Positions 15,400-23,853 of a stretch of DNA of 64,000 bases are shown here, piece after piece. The stretch comes from Streptomyces sp. DH24. Its GTDB lineage: Bacteria; Actinomycetota; Actinomycetes; Streptomycetales; Streptomycetaceae. Made by a program: the position numbers and the translations under genes. The notes under the pieces are model-generated. The model worked only from the letters and a program-made list of their open reading frames with translations, made no database searches and had not been told where the DNA came from. The stretch covers positions 216,070 through 280,069 of the forward strand of contig NZ_JARVKW010000004.1 in the NCBI RefSeq assembly GCF_029813775.1. The letters are read 5' to 3'. Each line of letters begins with the position of its first letter. Position 1 is the first letter of the stretch.

Positions 15400-16298
15400 C
15401 GGTGACCGGTGCGGCGCGCGTCCGCGACCCGGAGCGCGGCACGCTCGACAAGGCCGCGGGTGAGAACTTCCCCGTCGCCCCCTTCTTCCTGCCCCGGGCC
15501 TGGCGCACCGACCTCATGGCCGTCTACGGATTCGCCCGCCTGGTCGACGACATCGGTGACGGCGACCTCGCCCCCGGCGGCGCCGACGCCCGCCTCCTCG
15601 GCGTCGGCCCGGAGCAGGCCGAGGACCGGCTGCTGCTGCTCGACGCCTTCGAGGCCGACCTTCACCGGGTGTTCGAGTCGACGCCCCGTCACCCGCTGCT
15701 GCGCCGCCTCCGGCCGACGGTCCTTCGCCACGCGCTCACCCCCGAGCCGTTCCTCGGCCTGATCGCCGCCAACCGGCAGGACCAGCTCGTCAAGCGCTAC
15801 GAGACCTACGACGACCTCCTCGCCTACTGCGAACTGTCGGCCAACCCGGTCGGCCGGCTGGTCCTCGCCGTCACCGGCACCGCGACACCCGAGCGGATCC
15901 GCCGCTCCGACGCCATCTGCACGGCCCTGCAGGTCGTGGAGCACCTCCAGGACGTCGCCGAGGACCTCGGGCGCGACCGCGTCTATCTGCCCGCCTCGGA
16001 CATGAAGCGCTTCCACGTCCAGGAGACGGACCTCGCCGCGAGGACCGCGAGTGCGTCGGTGCGCGCCCTGGTCGCCCACGAGGCAGCGCGCGCCCGCGCC
16101 CTCCTGGACGAGGGCATGCCCCTGGTGGGCAGCGTCCACGGCAGGCTGAGGCTGCTGCTCGCCGGATTCGTGGCGGGAGGACGCGCGGCCCTGAAGGCGA
16201 TCGCCGCCGCCGACCACGACGTACTTCCCGGCCCGCCCAAGTCCGGCAAGCTCCGGTTGCTGCGCGAGGTGGGGCTGACCCTGCGAGGAGAGGGGTGA
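15396..16298 (+). CDS. hpnC: HpnC, squalene/hopanoid head-to-head synthase subunit
   Basis: This 300-residue all-alpha prenyl synthase is of the squalene/phytoene synthase superfamily. With HpnD and HpnE it makes squalene from farnesyl diphosphate; HpnC is assigned the conversion of presqualene diphosphate to hydroxysqualene. The first Asp-rich motif is FARLVDDIGDGD and the second VVEHLQDVAEDLGRDRVYLP. The GTG at 15396 is chosen because homology begins near PERGTLDKAAGENFPVA; a GTG at 15366 is in frame. Its stop overlaps hpnD as GTGA. It opens the hopanoid operon. Confidence 0.92.
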   Translation: MTVTGAARVRDPERGTLDKAAGENFPVAPFFLPRAWRTDLMAVYGFARLVDDIGDGDLAPGGADARLLGVGPEQAEDRLLLLDAFEADLHRVFESTPRHPLLRRLRPTVLRHALTPEPFLGLIAANRQDQLVKRYETYDDLLAYCELSANPVGRLVLAVTGTATPERIRRSDAICTALQVVEHLQDVAEDLGRDRVYLPASDMKRFHVQETDLAARTASASVRALVAHEAARARALLDEGMPLVGSVHGRLRLLLAGFVAGGRAALKAIAAADHDVLPGPPKSGKLRLLREVGLTLRGEG

Positions 16299-17245
16299 TC
16301 CGGACCGTGGAGGCCGCACCGCACGTGTCCGCACCGGTACTCGCCGCCTACCGCTACTGCGAGGCCGTCACCGGGCAGCAGGCCCGTAACTTCGCCTACG
16401 GCATCCGGCTCCTGCCGACGCCGCAGCGCCGCGCGATGTCGGCGCTGTACGCGTTCTCGCGCCGGGTGGACGACATCGGCGACGGGGCGCTCGACGGCGA
16501 CGTGAAGATCGCCCGGCTGGAGGACACCCGGGCCCTGCTCACCCGGGTCCGCGAGGGCCGGGTCGACGAGGACGACACCGACCCGGTCGCGGTCGCCCTC
16601 ACCCACGCGGCCGAGCAGTTCCCGATCCCGCTCGGCGGCCTGGACGAGCTCATCGACGGCGTCCTGATGGACGTGCGCGGCGAGACCTACGAGACCTGGG
16701 ACGACCTGAAGGTCTACTGCCGCTGCGTGGCGGGCGCCATCGGACGCCTCTCGCTCGGCGTGTTCGGCACCGAACCGGGCGCGCGCGGCGCCGAGCGCGC
16801 ACCCGAGTACGCCGACACGCTCGGCCTCGCGCTGCAGCTCACCAACATCCTCCGGGACGTCCGCGAGGACGCCGAGGGCGGACGCACCTATCTGCCCGCC
16901 GACGACCTCGCCAAGTTCGGCTGCTCGGCCGGGTTCAGCGGCCCGACGCCGCCGAAGGGTTCCGACTTCGCGGGCCTCGTGCACTTCGAAGTGCGGCGCG
17001 CCCGCGCCCTGTTCGCCGAGGGCTACCGCCTGCTGCCGATGCTCGACCGGCGCAGCGGCGCCTGCGTCGCCGCCATGGCCGGCATCTACCGCCGGCTGCT
17101 GGACCGCATCGAGCGCGACCCGGAGGCCGTGCTGCGCGGCCGGGTCTCGCTGCCCGGCCGCGAGAAGGCGTACGTCGCCGTGCGCGGACTGTCCGGGCTC
17201 GACGCCCGCCACGTGTCCCGGCAGACCGTCAGGAGGCGCGTCTGA
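16295..17245 (+). CDS. hpnD: HpnD, presqualene diphosphate synthase
   Basis: This 316-residue squalene/phytoene synthase-family enzyme condenses two farnesyl diphosphates to presqualene diphosphate. It has the block ALYAFSRRVDDIGDGALDG with the first Asp-rich motif, ETYETWDDLKVYCRCVAGA, and the second motif in LTNILRDVREDAEGGRTYLP. The GTG at 16295 has GAGGAGAGG upstream and overlaps the hpnC stop. Its own stop overlaps the ATG of the next small gene (TGATG). Confidence 0.93.
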   Translation: MIRTVEAAPHVSAPVLAAYRYCEAVTGQQARNFAYGIRLLPTPQRRAMSALYAFSRRVDDIGDGALDGDVKIARLEDTRALLTRVREGRVDEDDTDPVAVALTHAAEQFPIPLGGLDELIDGVLMDVRGETYETWDDLKVYCRCVAGAIGRLSLGVFGTEPGARGAERAPEYADTLGLALQLTNILRDVREDAEGGRTYLPADDLAKFGCSAGFSGPTPPKGSDFAGLVHFEVRRARALFAEGYRLLPMLDRRSGACVAAMAGIYRRLLDRIERDPEAVLRGRVSLPGREKAYVAVRGLSGLDARHVSRQTVRRRV

Positions 17246-17391
17246 TGGGCGCAGGGAAGGAACCGGTCACCGCAGGCCCCACCGGGCGAAAACGGCGGGC
17301 AACCCTCCGGTGGCGGTCCGCGTCCCTGACTGAGACGGTCGGTCGTGCACCGTTCCAGCACGGCCGCCGCGCAGGGGAGGCTGCACGATGA
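17245..17391 (+). CDS. DUF6380-type 48-residue peptide in the hopanoid operon
   Basis: This 48-residue basic peptide is encoded between hpnD and hpnE. It overlaps both: the ATG at 17245 shares bases with the hpnD stop, and its TGA overlaps the hpnE ATG (ATGA). The sequence contains KRRATLRWRSASLTETVGRA followed by PFQHGRRAGEAAR, which I recognise as the DUF6380 pattern found in Streptomyces hopanoid clusters. The function is unknown. The double overlap gives strong support for translation, perhaps mainly to couple hpnD and hpnE synthesis. Confidence 0.8.
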   Translation: MGAGKEPVTAGPTGRKRRATLRWRSASLTETVGRAPFQHGRRAGEAAR

Positions 17392-18815
17392 CCGACGGCA
17401 CCCGGCCTCACGCACCGCACGCGCAGACCCCGGCCCGCGCCGGGGGCCACGCCGTCGTGGTCGGCGGAGGGCTGGCCGGCGTCACCGCCGCGCTCGCGCT
17501 CGCCGACGCGGGCGTGCGCGTCACCCTGCTGGAGGGCAGGCCGCGGCTGGGCGGGCTCGCCTTCTCCTTCCGGCGCGGAGAGCTGACCGTCGACAACGGC
17601 CAGCACGTGTACCTGCGCTGCTGCACCGCCTACCGCTGGTTCCTCGACCGGATCGACGCGGCGGCGCTCGCCCCGCTGCAGGACCGCCTGGACGTGCCCG
17701 TCCTCGACGTCGCGAAGCCCGCGGGGCGGCGGCTCGGCAGACTGCGCCGCGACGTGCTGCCCGTCCCGCTCCACCTGGGGCGCAGCCTCACCACGTTCCC
17801 GCACCTGTCGCTCGCCGACCGCGCCCGCGTGGGCCGGGCCGCCCTCGCGCTCAAGGGACTCGACCCCGCCGATCCGGCCCTGGACTCCCAGGACTTCGGC
17901 AGCTGGCTGACCGCGCACGGCCAGTCGGCGCGCGCCGTCGAGGCCCTGTGGGACCTGGTCGGCGTCGCCACCCTCAACGCGGTCGCGGCCGACGCCTCGC
18001 TGGGGCTCGCCGCGATGGTGTTCAAGACCGGCCTGCTGTCCGACCCGGGCGCCGCCGACATCGGCTGGGCCCGCGTCCCGCTGGGCGAACTGCACGACCG
18101 GCTGGCCCGCAGGGCCCTCGACTCCGCGGGCGTCCGCACCGAGACCCGTACCCGCGTCACCTCCGTCTCGGCGAACGGCGACGGCGGCTGGGACGTCCGG
18201 GTTCCCGGCGAGACCGTCGAGGCGGACGCCGTCGTGCTCGCCGTACCGCAGCGCGAGGCGTACGACCTGCTGCCCGCGGGCGCGCTCGACGCCCCCGAAC
18301 GGCTGCTGGACATCGGCACGGCGCCGATCCTCAACGTGCACGTCGTCTACGACCGGCAGGTCCTCACCAGTCCGTTCTTCGCGGCGCTCGGCACCCCCGT
18401 GCAGTGGGTCTTCGACCGCACCGACGCGTCCGGGCTGAAGGACGGCCAGTACCTGGCGGTGTCCCAGTCCGCCGCGCAGGACGAGATCGACCAGCCCGTG
18501 GCGGTGCTGCGCGAGCGCTACCTGCCCGAGCTGGAGCGGCTGCTGCCCCTCGCGCGCGGCGCCCGCGTGCGGGACTTCTTCGTCACCCGGGAGCGCACCG
18601 CCACCTTCGCTCCCACCCCCGGCGTCGGACGTCTGCGGCCCGGCGCCCGCACCAAGTCACCCGGCCTGTACCTGGCCGGAGCGTGGACCGCCACTGGGTG
18701 GCCCGCGACCATGGAGAGTGCGGTCCGCAGCGGAGTGGGCGCGGCGGACGCCGCGCTGCGCGCCCTGGGACGGCCCCGCCCGCGTCGTCTCTTCGCGTTC
18801 GAGGAGGCGGCCTGA
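17388..18815 (+). CDS. hpnE: HpnE, hydroxysqualene dehydroxylase
   Basis: This 475-residue FAD-dependent amine-oxidase-fold enzyme completes squalene synthesis by reducing hydroxysqualene. The FAD-binding start reads AVVVGGGLAGVTAALALADA, followed by GRPRLGGLAFSF and VDNGQHVYLRCC. The C-terminal FAD block LYLAGAWTATGWPATMESAV is also present. The ATG at 17388 has GGGGAGG upstream. The gene overlaps the DUF6380 peptide gene and the following prenyl synthase gene, which supports a single translationally coupled operon. Confidence 0.92.
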   Translation: MTDGTRPHAPHAQTPARAGGHAVVVGGGLAGVTAALALADAGVRVTLLEGRPRLGGLAFSFRRGELTVDNGQHVYLRCCTAYRWFLDRIDAAALAPLQDRLDVPVLDVAKPAGRRLGRLRRDVLPVPLHLGRSLTTFPHLSLADRARVGRAALALKGLDPADPALDSQDFGSWLTAHGQSARAVEALWDLVGVATLNAVAADASLGLAAMVFKTGLLSDPGAADIGWARVPLGELHDRLARRALDSAGVRTETRTRVTSVSANGDGGWDVRVPGETVEADAVVLAVPQREAYDLLPAGALDAPERLLDIGTAPILNVHVVYDRQVLTSPFFAALGTPVQWVFDRTDASGLKDGQYLAVSQSAAQDEIDQPVAVLRERYLPELERLLPLARGARVRDFFVTRERTATFAPTPGVGRLRPGARTKSPGLYLAGAWTATGWPATMESAVRSGVGAADAALRALGRPRPRRLFAFEEAA

Positions 18816-19951
18816 TGCCCGGCAGGCACGGCACGGCGGGACCCCGCACCCCCGGTACCGCAACAAGAGGAGAGACAGTGCCCACAGCGCCCCCGGCCTC
18901 CACGGCCGCCCGACGGACCACGGTGGACGTGACCGCGCTCCTGGAGCGCGGCCGGACCCTGGCCACACCGGTGCTGCGGGCCGCCGTCGACCGGCTGGCG
19001 CCGCCCATGGACACGGTCGCGGCCTACCATTTCGGCTGGATCGACGCCGAGGGCAGGCCCGCGGACGGCGACGGCGGCAAGGCCGTGCGCCCCGCCCTCG
19101 CGGTGCTCTCCGCCGAGGTCACCGGCGCCCCGCCGCAGACGGGCGTGCCCGGCGCCGTCGCCGTGGAACTGATCCACAACTTCTCGCTGCTGCACGACGA
19201 CCTGATGGACGGCGACGAACAGCGCCGGCACCGCGACACCGTGTGGAAGGTGCACGGCCCCGCCCAGGCCATCCTGGTCGGCGACGCCCTGTTCGCCCTG
19301 GCCAACGAGGTGCTGCTGGAGGTCGGCACCGTCGAGGCCGGCCGCGCCGCACGGCGCCTGGCCGCCGCCACCCGCGCCCTGATCGACGGTCAGGCGCAGG
19401 ACATCTCCTACGAGCACCGCGACCGGGTCAGCGTCGAGGAGTGCCTGGAGATGGAGGGCAACAAGACCGGCGCCCTGCTCGCCTGCGCCAGCTCCGTCGG
19501 CGCCGTGCTCGGCGGCGCGGACGACCGCACCGCCGACGCCCTGGAGAGGTACGGCTACCACCTGGGTCTCGCCTTCCAGGCGATCGACGACCTCCTCGGC
19601 ATCTGGGGCGACCCGGTTACCACCGGCAAGCAGGCCTGGAGCGACCTGCGCCAGCGCAAGAAGTCCCTGCCCGTGGTCGCCGCGCTGGAGGCGGACGGCG
19701 CCGCCGCCGAGCAGCTCGGCGAGATGCTCGCCGCCGACGCCAAGAGCAGCGACTTCGCGAACTTCTCCGAGGAGGAGTTCGCAGCCCGCGCCGACCTCAT
19801 CGAGCGGGCCGGCGGCCGTGAGTGGACGGCCGAGGAAGCCCGTCGTCAGCACACCATCGCCATCGAAGCACTCGACGCCGTCGACATGCCCGACCCGGTC
19901 CGGGAGCAGTTCACGGCGCTCGCCGACTTCGTCGTCGTACGAAAGAGATGA
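18815..19951 (+). CDS. Polyprenyl (farnesyl-type) diphosphate synthase
   Basis: This 378-residue trans-prenyltransferase supplies allylic diphosphate, most likely farnesyl diphosphate, for the Hpn enzymes. The first Asp-rich motif is HNFSLLHDDLMDGDEQRRH and the second QAIDDLLGIWGD; a Phe five residues before the first Asp pair fits a short product. The ATG at 18815 overlaps the hpnE stop and has GAGGAGG upstream. A GTG at 18878, with an even better AAGAGGAGAG site, would remove 21 poorly conserved residues and is a real alternative. Confidence 0.88.
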   Translation: MPGRHGTAGPRTPGTATRGETVPTAPPASTAARRTTVDVTALLERGRTLATPVLRAAVDRLAPPMDTVAAYHFGWIDAEGRPADGDGGKAVRPALAVLSAEVTGAPPQTGVPGAVAVELIHNFSLLHDDLMDGDEQRRHRDTVWKVHGPAQAILVGDALFALANEVLLEVGTVEAGRAARRLAAATRALIDGQAQDISYEHRDRVSVEECLEMEGNKTGALLACASSVGAVLGGADDRTADALERYGYHLGLAFQAIDDLLGIWGDPVTTGKQAWSDLRQRKKSLPVVAALEADGAAAEQLGEMLAADAKSSDFANFSEEEFAARADLIERAGGREWTAEEARRQHTIAIEALDAVDMPDPVREQFTALADFVVVRKR

Positions 19952-20070
19952 TCACTATCGGTCGAATAGCCCTCGCGTAGTCGCCGGCCGGTGTTGCGAG
20001 GAGAGCGGCACCGGCCGACGGCGGACCCACAGCAGACGCACGACTTGCAGCACTGCACGAAGGGGAAGCC

Positions 20071-22110
20071 ATGACAGCGACGACCGACGGAAGCACCGGG
20101 GCCGCCCTGCCGGCCCGCGCTGCCGCGGCCAGCGAAACCGACATCGACATCCGGATCCCCGAGGCGGCCGGGGGACCCGAAGCCGCCGCGCGCGCCATGC
20201 GACGCGCCACCGACCACCTGCTCTCCCTGCAGGACACCCAGGGGTGGTGGAAGGGCGACCTCGAGACGAACGTCACGATGGACGCCGAGGACCTGCTGCT
20301 GCGCCAGTTCCTGGGCATCCGCGACGAGGACACCACCCGCGCCGCCGCCCTCTTCATCCGCGGCGAACAGCGCGAGGACGGCACCTGGGCCACCTTCCAC
20401 GGCGGGCCCGGCGAACTCTCCACCACCATCGAGGCCTACGTCGCGCTGCGGCTGGCCGGCGACGCGCCCGACGCGCCGCACATGGCCAGGGCGTCGGCCT
20501 GGGTCCGCGAGCGGGGCGGCATCGCCGCCTCCCGGGTCTTCACCCGGATCTGGCTCGCCCTGTTCGGCTGGTGGAAGTGGGAGGACCTGCCCGAACTCCC
20601 ACCGGAGCTCATCTACTTCCCCTCGTGGGCGCCGCTCAACATCTACGACTTCGGCTGCTGGGCCCGGCAGACCATCGTGCCGCTCACGATCGTCTCCGCG
20701 AAGCGGCCCGTGCGCCCCGCGCCCTTCCCGCTCGACGAGCTGCACACCGACCCCGCCGACCCCAACCCCGCCAAGCCCCTGAGGCCCGCGGCGAGTTGGG
20801 ACGGCGCCTTCCAGCGGCTCGACAAGGGCCTGCACGCCCTGCGCCGGATCGCGCCGCGCCGGCTGCGCAGGGCGGCCATGAACACCGCGGCCCGCTGGAT
20901 CATCGAGCGGCAGGAGAACGACGGCTGCTGGGGCGGCATCCAGCCCCCGGCCGTGTACTCGATCATCGCCCTGCACCTGCTGGGCTACGACCTGCAGCAC
21001 CCCGTGATGCGCGCGGGTCTGGAGTCCCTGGACCGCTTCGCCGTGTGGCGCGAGGACGGCGCCCGGATGATCGAGGCCTGCCAGTCCCCGGTGTGGGACA
21101 CCTGCCTGGCGACCATCGCGCTCGCCGACGCGGGCGTGCCCGCCGACCACCCGCAGCTCGTCAAGGCCGCCGACTGGATGCTGGGCGAGCAGATCGTGCG
21201 GCCCGGCGACTGGTCCGTGCGGCGCCCCCAACTCCCCCCGGGCGGCTGGGCGTTCGAGTTCCACAACGACAACTACCCCGACATCGACGACACCGCCGAG
21301 GTGGTCCTCGCGCTGCGCCGCATCAAGCATCACGACCCGGAGCGCGTGGAGCGGGCCATCGCGCGCGGGGTGCGCTGGAACCTCGGCATGCAGTCGAAGA
21401 ACGGCGCGTGGGGCGCCTTCGACGTCGACAACACCAGCCCGTTCCCGAACCGGCTGCCGTTCTGCGACTTCGGCGAGGTCATCGACCCGCCGTCCGCCGA
21501 CGTCACCGCGCACGTCGTGGAGATGCTCGCCGTGGAAGGGCTCACCCACGATCCGCGCACCCGGCGCGGCATCGAGTGGCTGCTCGCCGAACAGGAGCCG
21601 GACGGCTCGTGGTTCGGGCGCTGGGGCGTCAACTACATCTACGGCACCGGCTCCGTCGTCCCCGCCCTGACGGCCGCCGGGCTGCCCGGCTCGCACCCGG
21701 CGATCCGGCGGGCCGTGGCCTGGCTGGAGTCCGTGCAGAACGACGACGGCGGCTGGGGCGAGGACCTGCGCTCCTACAAGTACGTCAAGGAGTGGAGCGG
21801 ACGCGGCGCCTCCACCGCCTCGCAGACCGCCTGGGCACTGATGGCGCTGCTGGCGGCGGGGGAGCGGGAGTCGAGGGCCGTCGAGCGGGGCATCGCCTGG
21901 CTCGCCGCGACCCAGCGGGAGGACGGCTCCTGGGACGAGCCGTACTTCACCGGCACCGGCTTCCCCTGGGACTTCTCCATCAACTACCACCTGTACCGGC
22001 AGGTCTTCCCGCTCACCGCGCTCGGCCGGTACGTGCACGGCGAGCCCTTCGCCGTGAAGAACCGCGCGGGTTCGGCCGGGAAGGCCCACGCCGAGGCCAA
22101 GGGGAGCTGA
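20071..22110 (+). CDS. shc: Squalene-hopene cyclase
   Basis: This 679-residue monotopic membrane enzyme cyclises squalene to hopene and hopanol. The protonating motif is DIDDTAEVV at residues 404-412. Repeated QW motifs are visible, such as GDWSVRRPQLPPGGWAFEF, and the FDVDNTSPFPNRLPFCDFG region and C-terminal FTGTGFPWDFSINYHLY are family signatures. The ATG at 20071 follows GAAGGGGAAGCC. A gap of 119 bases separates it from the prenyl synthase gene, so it could have its own promoter. Its stop overlaps hpnG (TGATG). Confidence 0.96.
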   Translation: MTATTDGSTGAALPARAAAASETDIDIRIPEAAGGPEAAARAMRRATDHLLSLQDTQGWWKGDLETNVTMDAEDLLLRQFLGIRDEDTTRAAALFIRGEQREDGTWATFHGGPGELSTTIEAYVALRLAGDAPDAPHMARASAWVRERGGIAASRVFTRIWLALFGWWKWEDLPELPPELIYFPSWAPLNIYDFGCWARQTIVPLTIVSAKRPVRPAPFPLDELHTDPADPNPAKPLRPAASWDGAFQRLDKGLHALRRIAPRRLRRAAMNTAARWIIERQENDGCWGGIQPPAVYSIIALHLLGYDLQHPVMRAGLESLDRFAVWREDGARMIEACQSPVWDTCLATIALADAGVPADHPQLVKAADWMLGEQIVRPGDWSVRRPQLPPGGWAFEFHNDNYPDIDDTAEVVLALRRIKHHDPERVERAIARGVRWNLGMQSKNGAWGAFDVDNTSPFPNRLPFCDFGEVIDPPSADVTAHVVEMLAVEGLTHDPRTRRGIEWLLAEQEPDGSWFGRWGVNYIYGTGSVVPALTAAGLPGSHPAIRRAVAWLESVQNDDGGWGEDLRSYKYVKEWSGRGASTASQTAWALMALLAAGERESRAVERGIAWLAATQREDGSWDEPYFTGTGFPWDFSINYHLYRQVFPLTALGRYVHGEPFAVKNRAGSAGKAHAEAKGS

Positions 22111-22751
22111 TGAGCCCGCAGCCCGCCCCGGCCCCGCTGCTGATCGCCTGCGCGCTCGGCATCGAGCACCTCGCGCTGCGCACGGGCGACCGCACCGGGG
22201 CCGGCGGGCCGGTCACCGTGCTCCGCACGGGCATGGGGCCGGCGGCGGCCGAGCGGTCCGTCGGCCGGGTGCTCGCCGACCCGGCCCTGGAGGCCGCCGC
22301 CGTGCTCGCGACCGGCTTCTGCGCGGGGCTCGCGCCCGGCATGCACCCCGGCGACCTGGTCGTCGCCGAGGAGACCCGGGACCCGCGCGGCACCACCCCG
22401 TGCGTCGGAACCGACCTGCTGGTGAAGGAGCTGGCGCGCACGGTGCCCGGCCGGACCGTGCACACCGGGCCGCTCACCGGCTCCGGCCACGTCGTCCGCG
22501 GCGCCGAGCGCGCCGAACTGCTCGCCACCGGTGCGATCGCCGTGGACATGGAGTCCGCGGCCACGCTGCTGAGCGCGGTGCGCACCGGCGCGCGTCCGGT
22601 TGCCGCCGTACGAGTGGTCGTGGACGCCCCGGAACACGAACTCGTCCGGATCGGCACAGTGCGCGGTGGAATATCGGCTTTCCGTGTTCTGCGTTCGGTA
22701 CTTCCCGCTTTCTTCGAATGGCACCGTTCTTTGCTGCTCCCCCGGAGGTGA
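22110..22751 (+). CDS. hpnG: HpnG-type nucleoside phosphorylase (adenosylhopane to ribosylhopane)
   Basis: This 213-residue protein of the purine nucleoside phosphorylase fold releases adenine from adenosylhopane in hopanoid side-chain synthesis. It has TGMGPAAAERSVG, ATGFCAGLAPGMHPGDLVVAE (split over residues 68-88), and the DMESAATLLSA block whose acidic residues bind the ribose. The ATG at 22110 overlaps the shc stop. The last 90 or so bases use noticeably more A and T in third positions than the rest of the gene. Confidence 0.88.
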   Translation: MSPQPAPAPLLIACALGIEHLALRTGDRTGAGGPVTVLRTGMGPAAAERSVGRVLADPALEAAAVLATGFCAGLAPGMHPGDLVVAEETRDPRGTTPCVGTDLLVKELARTVPGRTVHTGPLTGSGHVVRGAERAELLATGAIAVDMESAATLLSAVRTGARPVAAVRVVVDAPEHELVRIGTVRGGISAFRVLRSVLPAFFEWHRSLLLPRR

Positions 22752-22756
22752 GCCAG

Positions 22757-23779
22757 ATGGCCATGCCGCTGCGCCAGTCCATCAAGGTCGCTACTTACCT
22801 GGCCGAACAGAAGCTCCGCAGGCGGGACAAGTTTCCGCTCATCGTCGAGCTGGAACCGCTTTTCGCGTGCAACCTGAAGTGTGAGGGCTGCGGCAAGATC
22901 CAGCACCCGGCCGGGGTGCTCAAGCAGCGCATGCCGGTCGCCCAGGCCGTGGGGGCGGTGCTGGAGTCCGGCGCGCCGATGGTGTCCATCGCCGGCGGCG
23001 AGCCGCTGATGCACCCTCAGATCGACGAGATCGTGCGCCAGTTGGTGGCGAAGCGGAAATACGTCTTCCTGTGCACCAACGCCATGCTGCTGCGCAAGAA
23101 GATGGACAGGTTCACGCCCTCGCCGTACTTCGCCTTCGCCGTGCACATCGACGGACTGCGCGAGCGGCACGACGAATCGGTCGCCAAGGAGGGCGTGTTC
23201 GACGAGGCCGTGGCGGCGATCAAGGAGGCCAAGCGGCGCGGCTTCCGGGTCACCACCAACTCGACCTTCTTCAACACCGACACCCCGCAGACCATCGTCG
23301 AAGTGCTCGACTACCTCAACGACGACCTCAAGGTCGACGAGATGATGATCTCGCCCGCCTACGCCTACGAGAAGGCGCCCGACCAGGAACACTTCCTGGG
23401 CGTGGAGCAGACCCGGGAACTGTTCAGGAAGGCCTTCGCGGGCGGCAACCGGCGCCGCTGGCGGCTGAACCACTCCCCGCTGTTCCTGGACTTCCTGGAG
23501 GGCAAGGTCGACTTCCCGTGCACGGCGTGGGCGATCCCGAACTACTCCCTGTTCGGCTGGCAGCGGCCCTGCTACCTGATGAGCGACGGGTACGTGCCGA
23601 CGTACCGGGAGCTGATCGAGGAGACCGACTGGGACAAGTACGGCCGGGGCAAGGACCCGCGCTGCGCCAACTGCATGGCGCACTGCGGATACGAGCCGAC
23701 CGCCGTCCTCGCCACCATGGGCTCCCTGAAGGAGTCGCTGCGCGCCCTGCGCGAGACCGTCGCGCCGAGCGGCGGCTGA
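22757..23779 (+). CDS. hpnH: HpnH, adenosyl-hopene transferase (radical SAM)
   Basis: This 340-residue radical SAM enzyme adds a 5'-deoxyadenosyl unit to hopene as the first step of C35 hopanoid formation. The cluster-binding motif is CNLKCEGC, followed by SIAGGEPLMHPQ and a C-terminal auxiliary cysteine region (CANCMAHCGYEP). Length and N-terminus (PLRQSIKVATYLAEQKL) match HpnH. The ATG at 22757 follows CGGAGGTGA and lies 5 bases after the hpnG stop. Confidence 0.95.
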   Translation: MAMPLRQSIKVATYLAEQKLRRRDKFPLIVELEPLFACNLKCEGCGKIQHPAGVLKQRMPVAQAVGAVLESGAPMVSIAGGEPLMHPQIDEIVRQLVAKRKYVFLCTNAMLLRKKMDRFTPSPYFAFAVHIDGLRERHDESVAKEGVFDEAVAAIKEAKRRGFRVTTNSTFFNTDTPQTIVEVLDYLNDDLKVDEMMISPAYAYEKAPDQEHFLGVEQTRELFRKAFAGGNRRRWRLNHSPLFLDFLEGKVDFPCTAWAIPNYSLFGWQRPCYLMSDGYVPTYRELIEETDWDKYGRGKDPRCANCMAHCGYEPTAVLATMGSLKESLRALRETVAPSGG

Positions 23780-23853
23780 CGAGGACGGCGTCGCGGCGGG
23801 GGGAGCCGGACGCCACCGGGAGCTGAACAGCACGGACCGAAGGGGGCCCGAAC

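Noticed and set aside
22660..22740. AT-richer end of hpnG as a sign of transfer
   Set aside because: The change covers only about 90 bases and the protein remains family-like to its end, so it is probably drift or an overlapping signal for hpnH.
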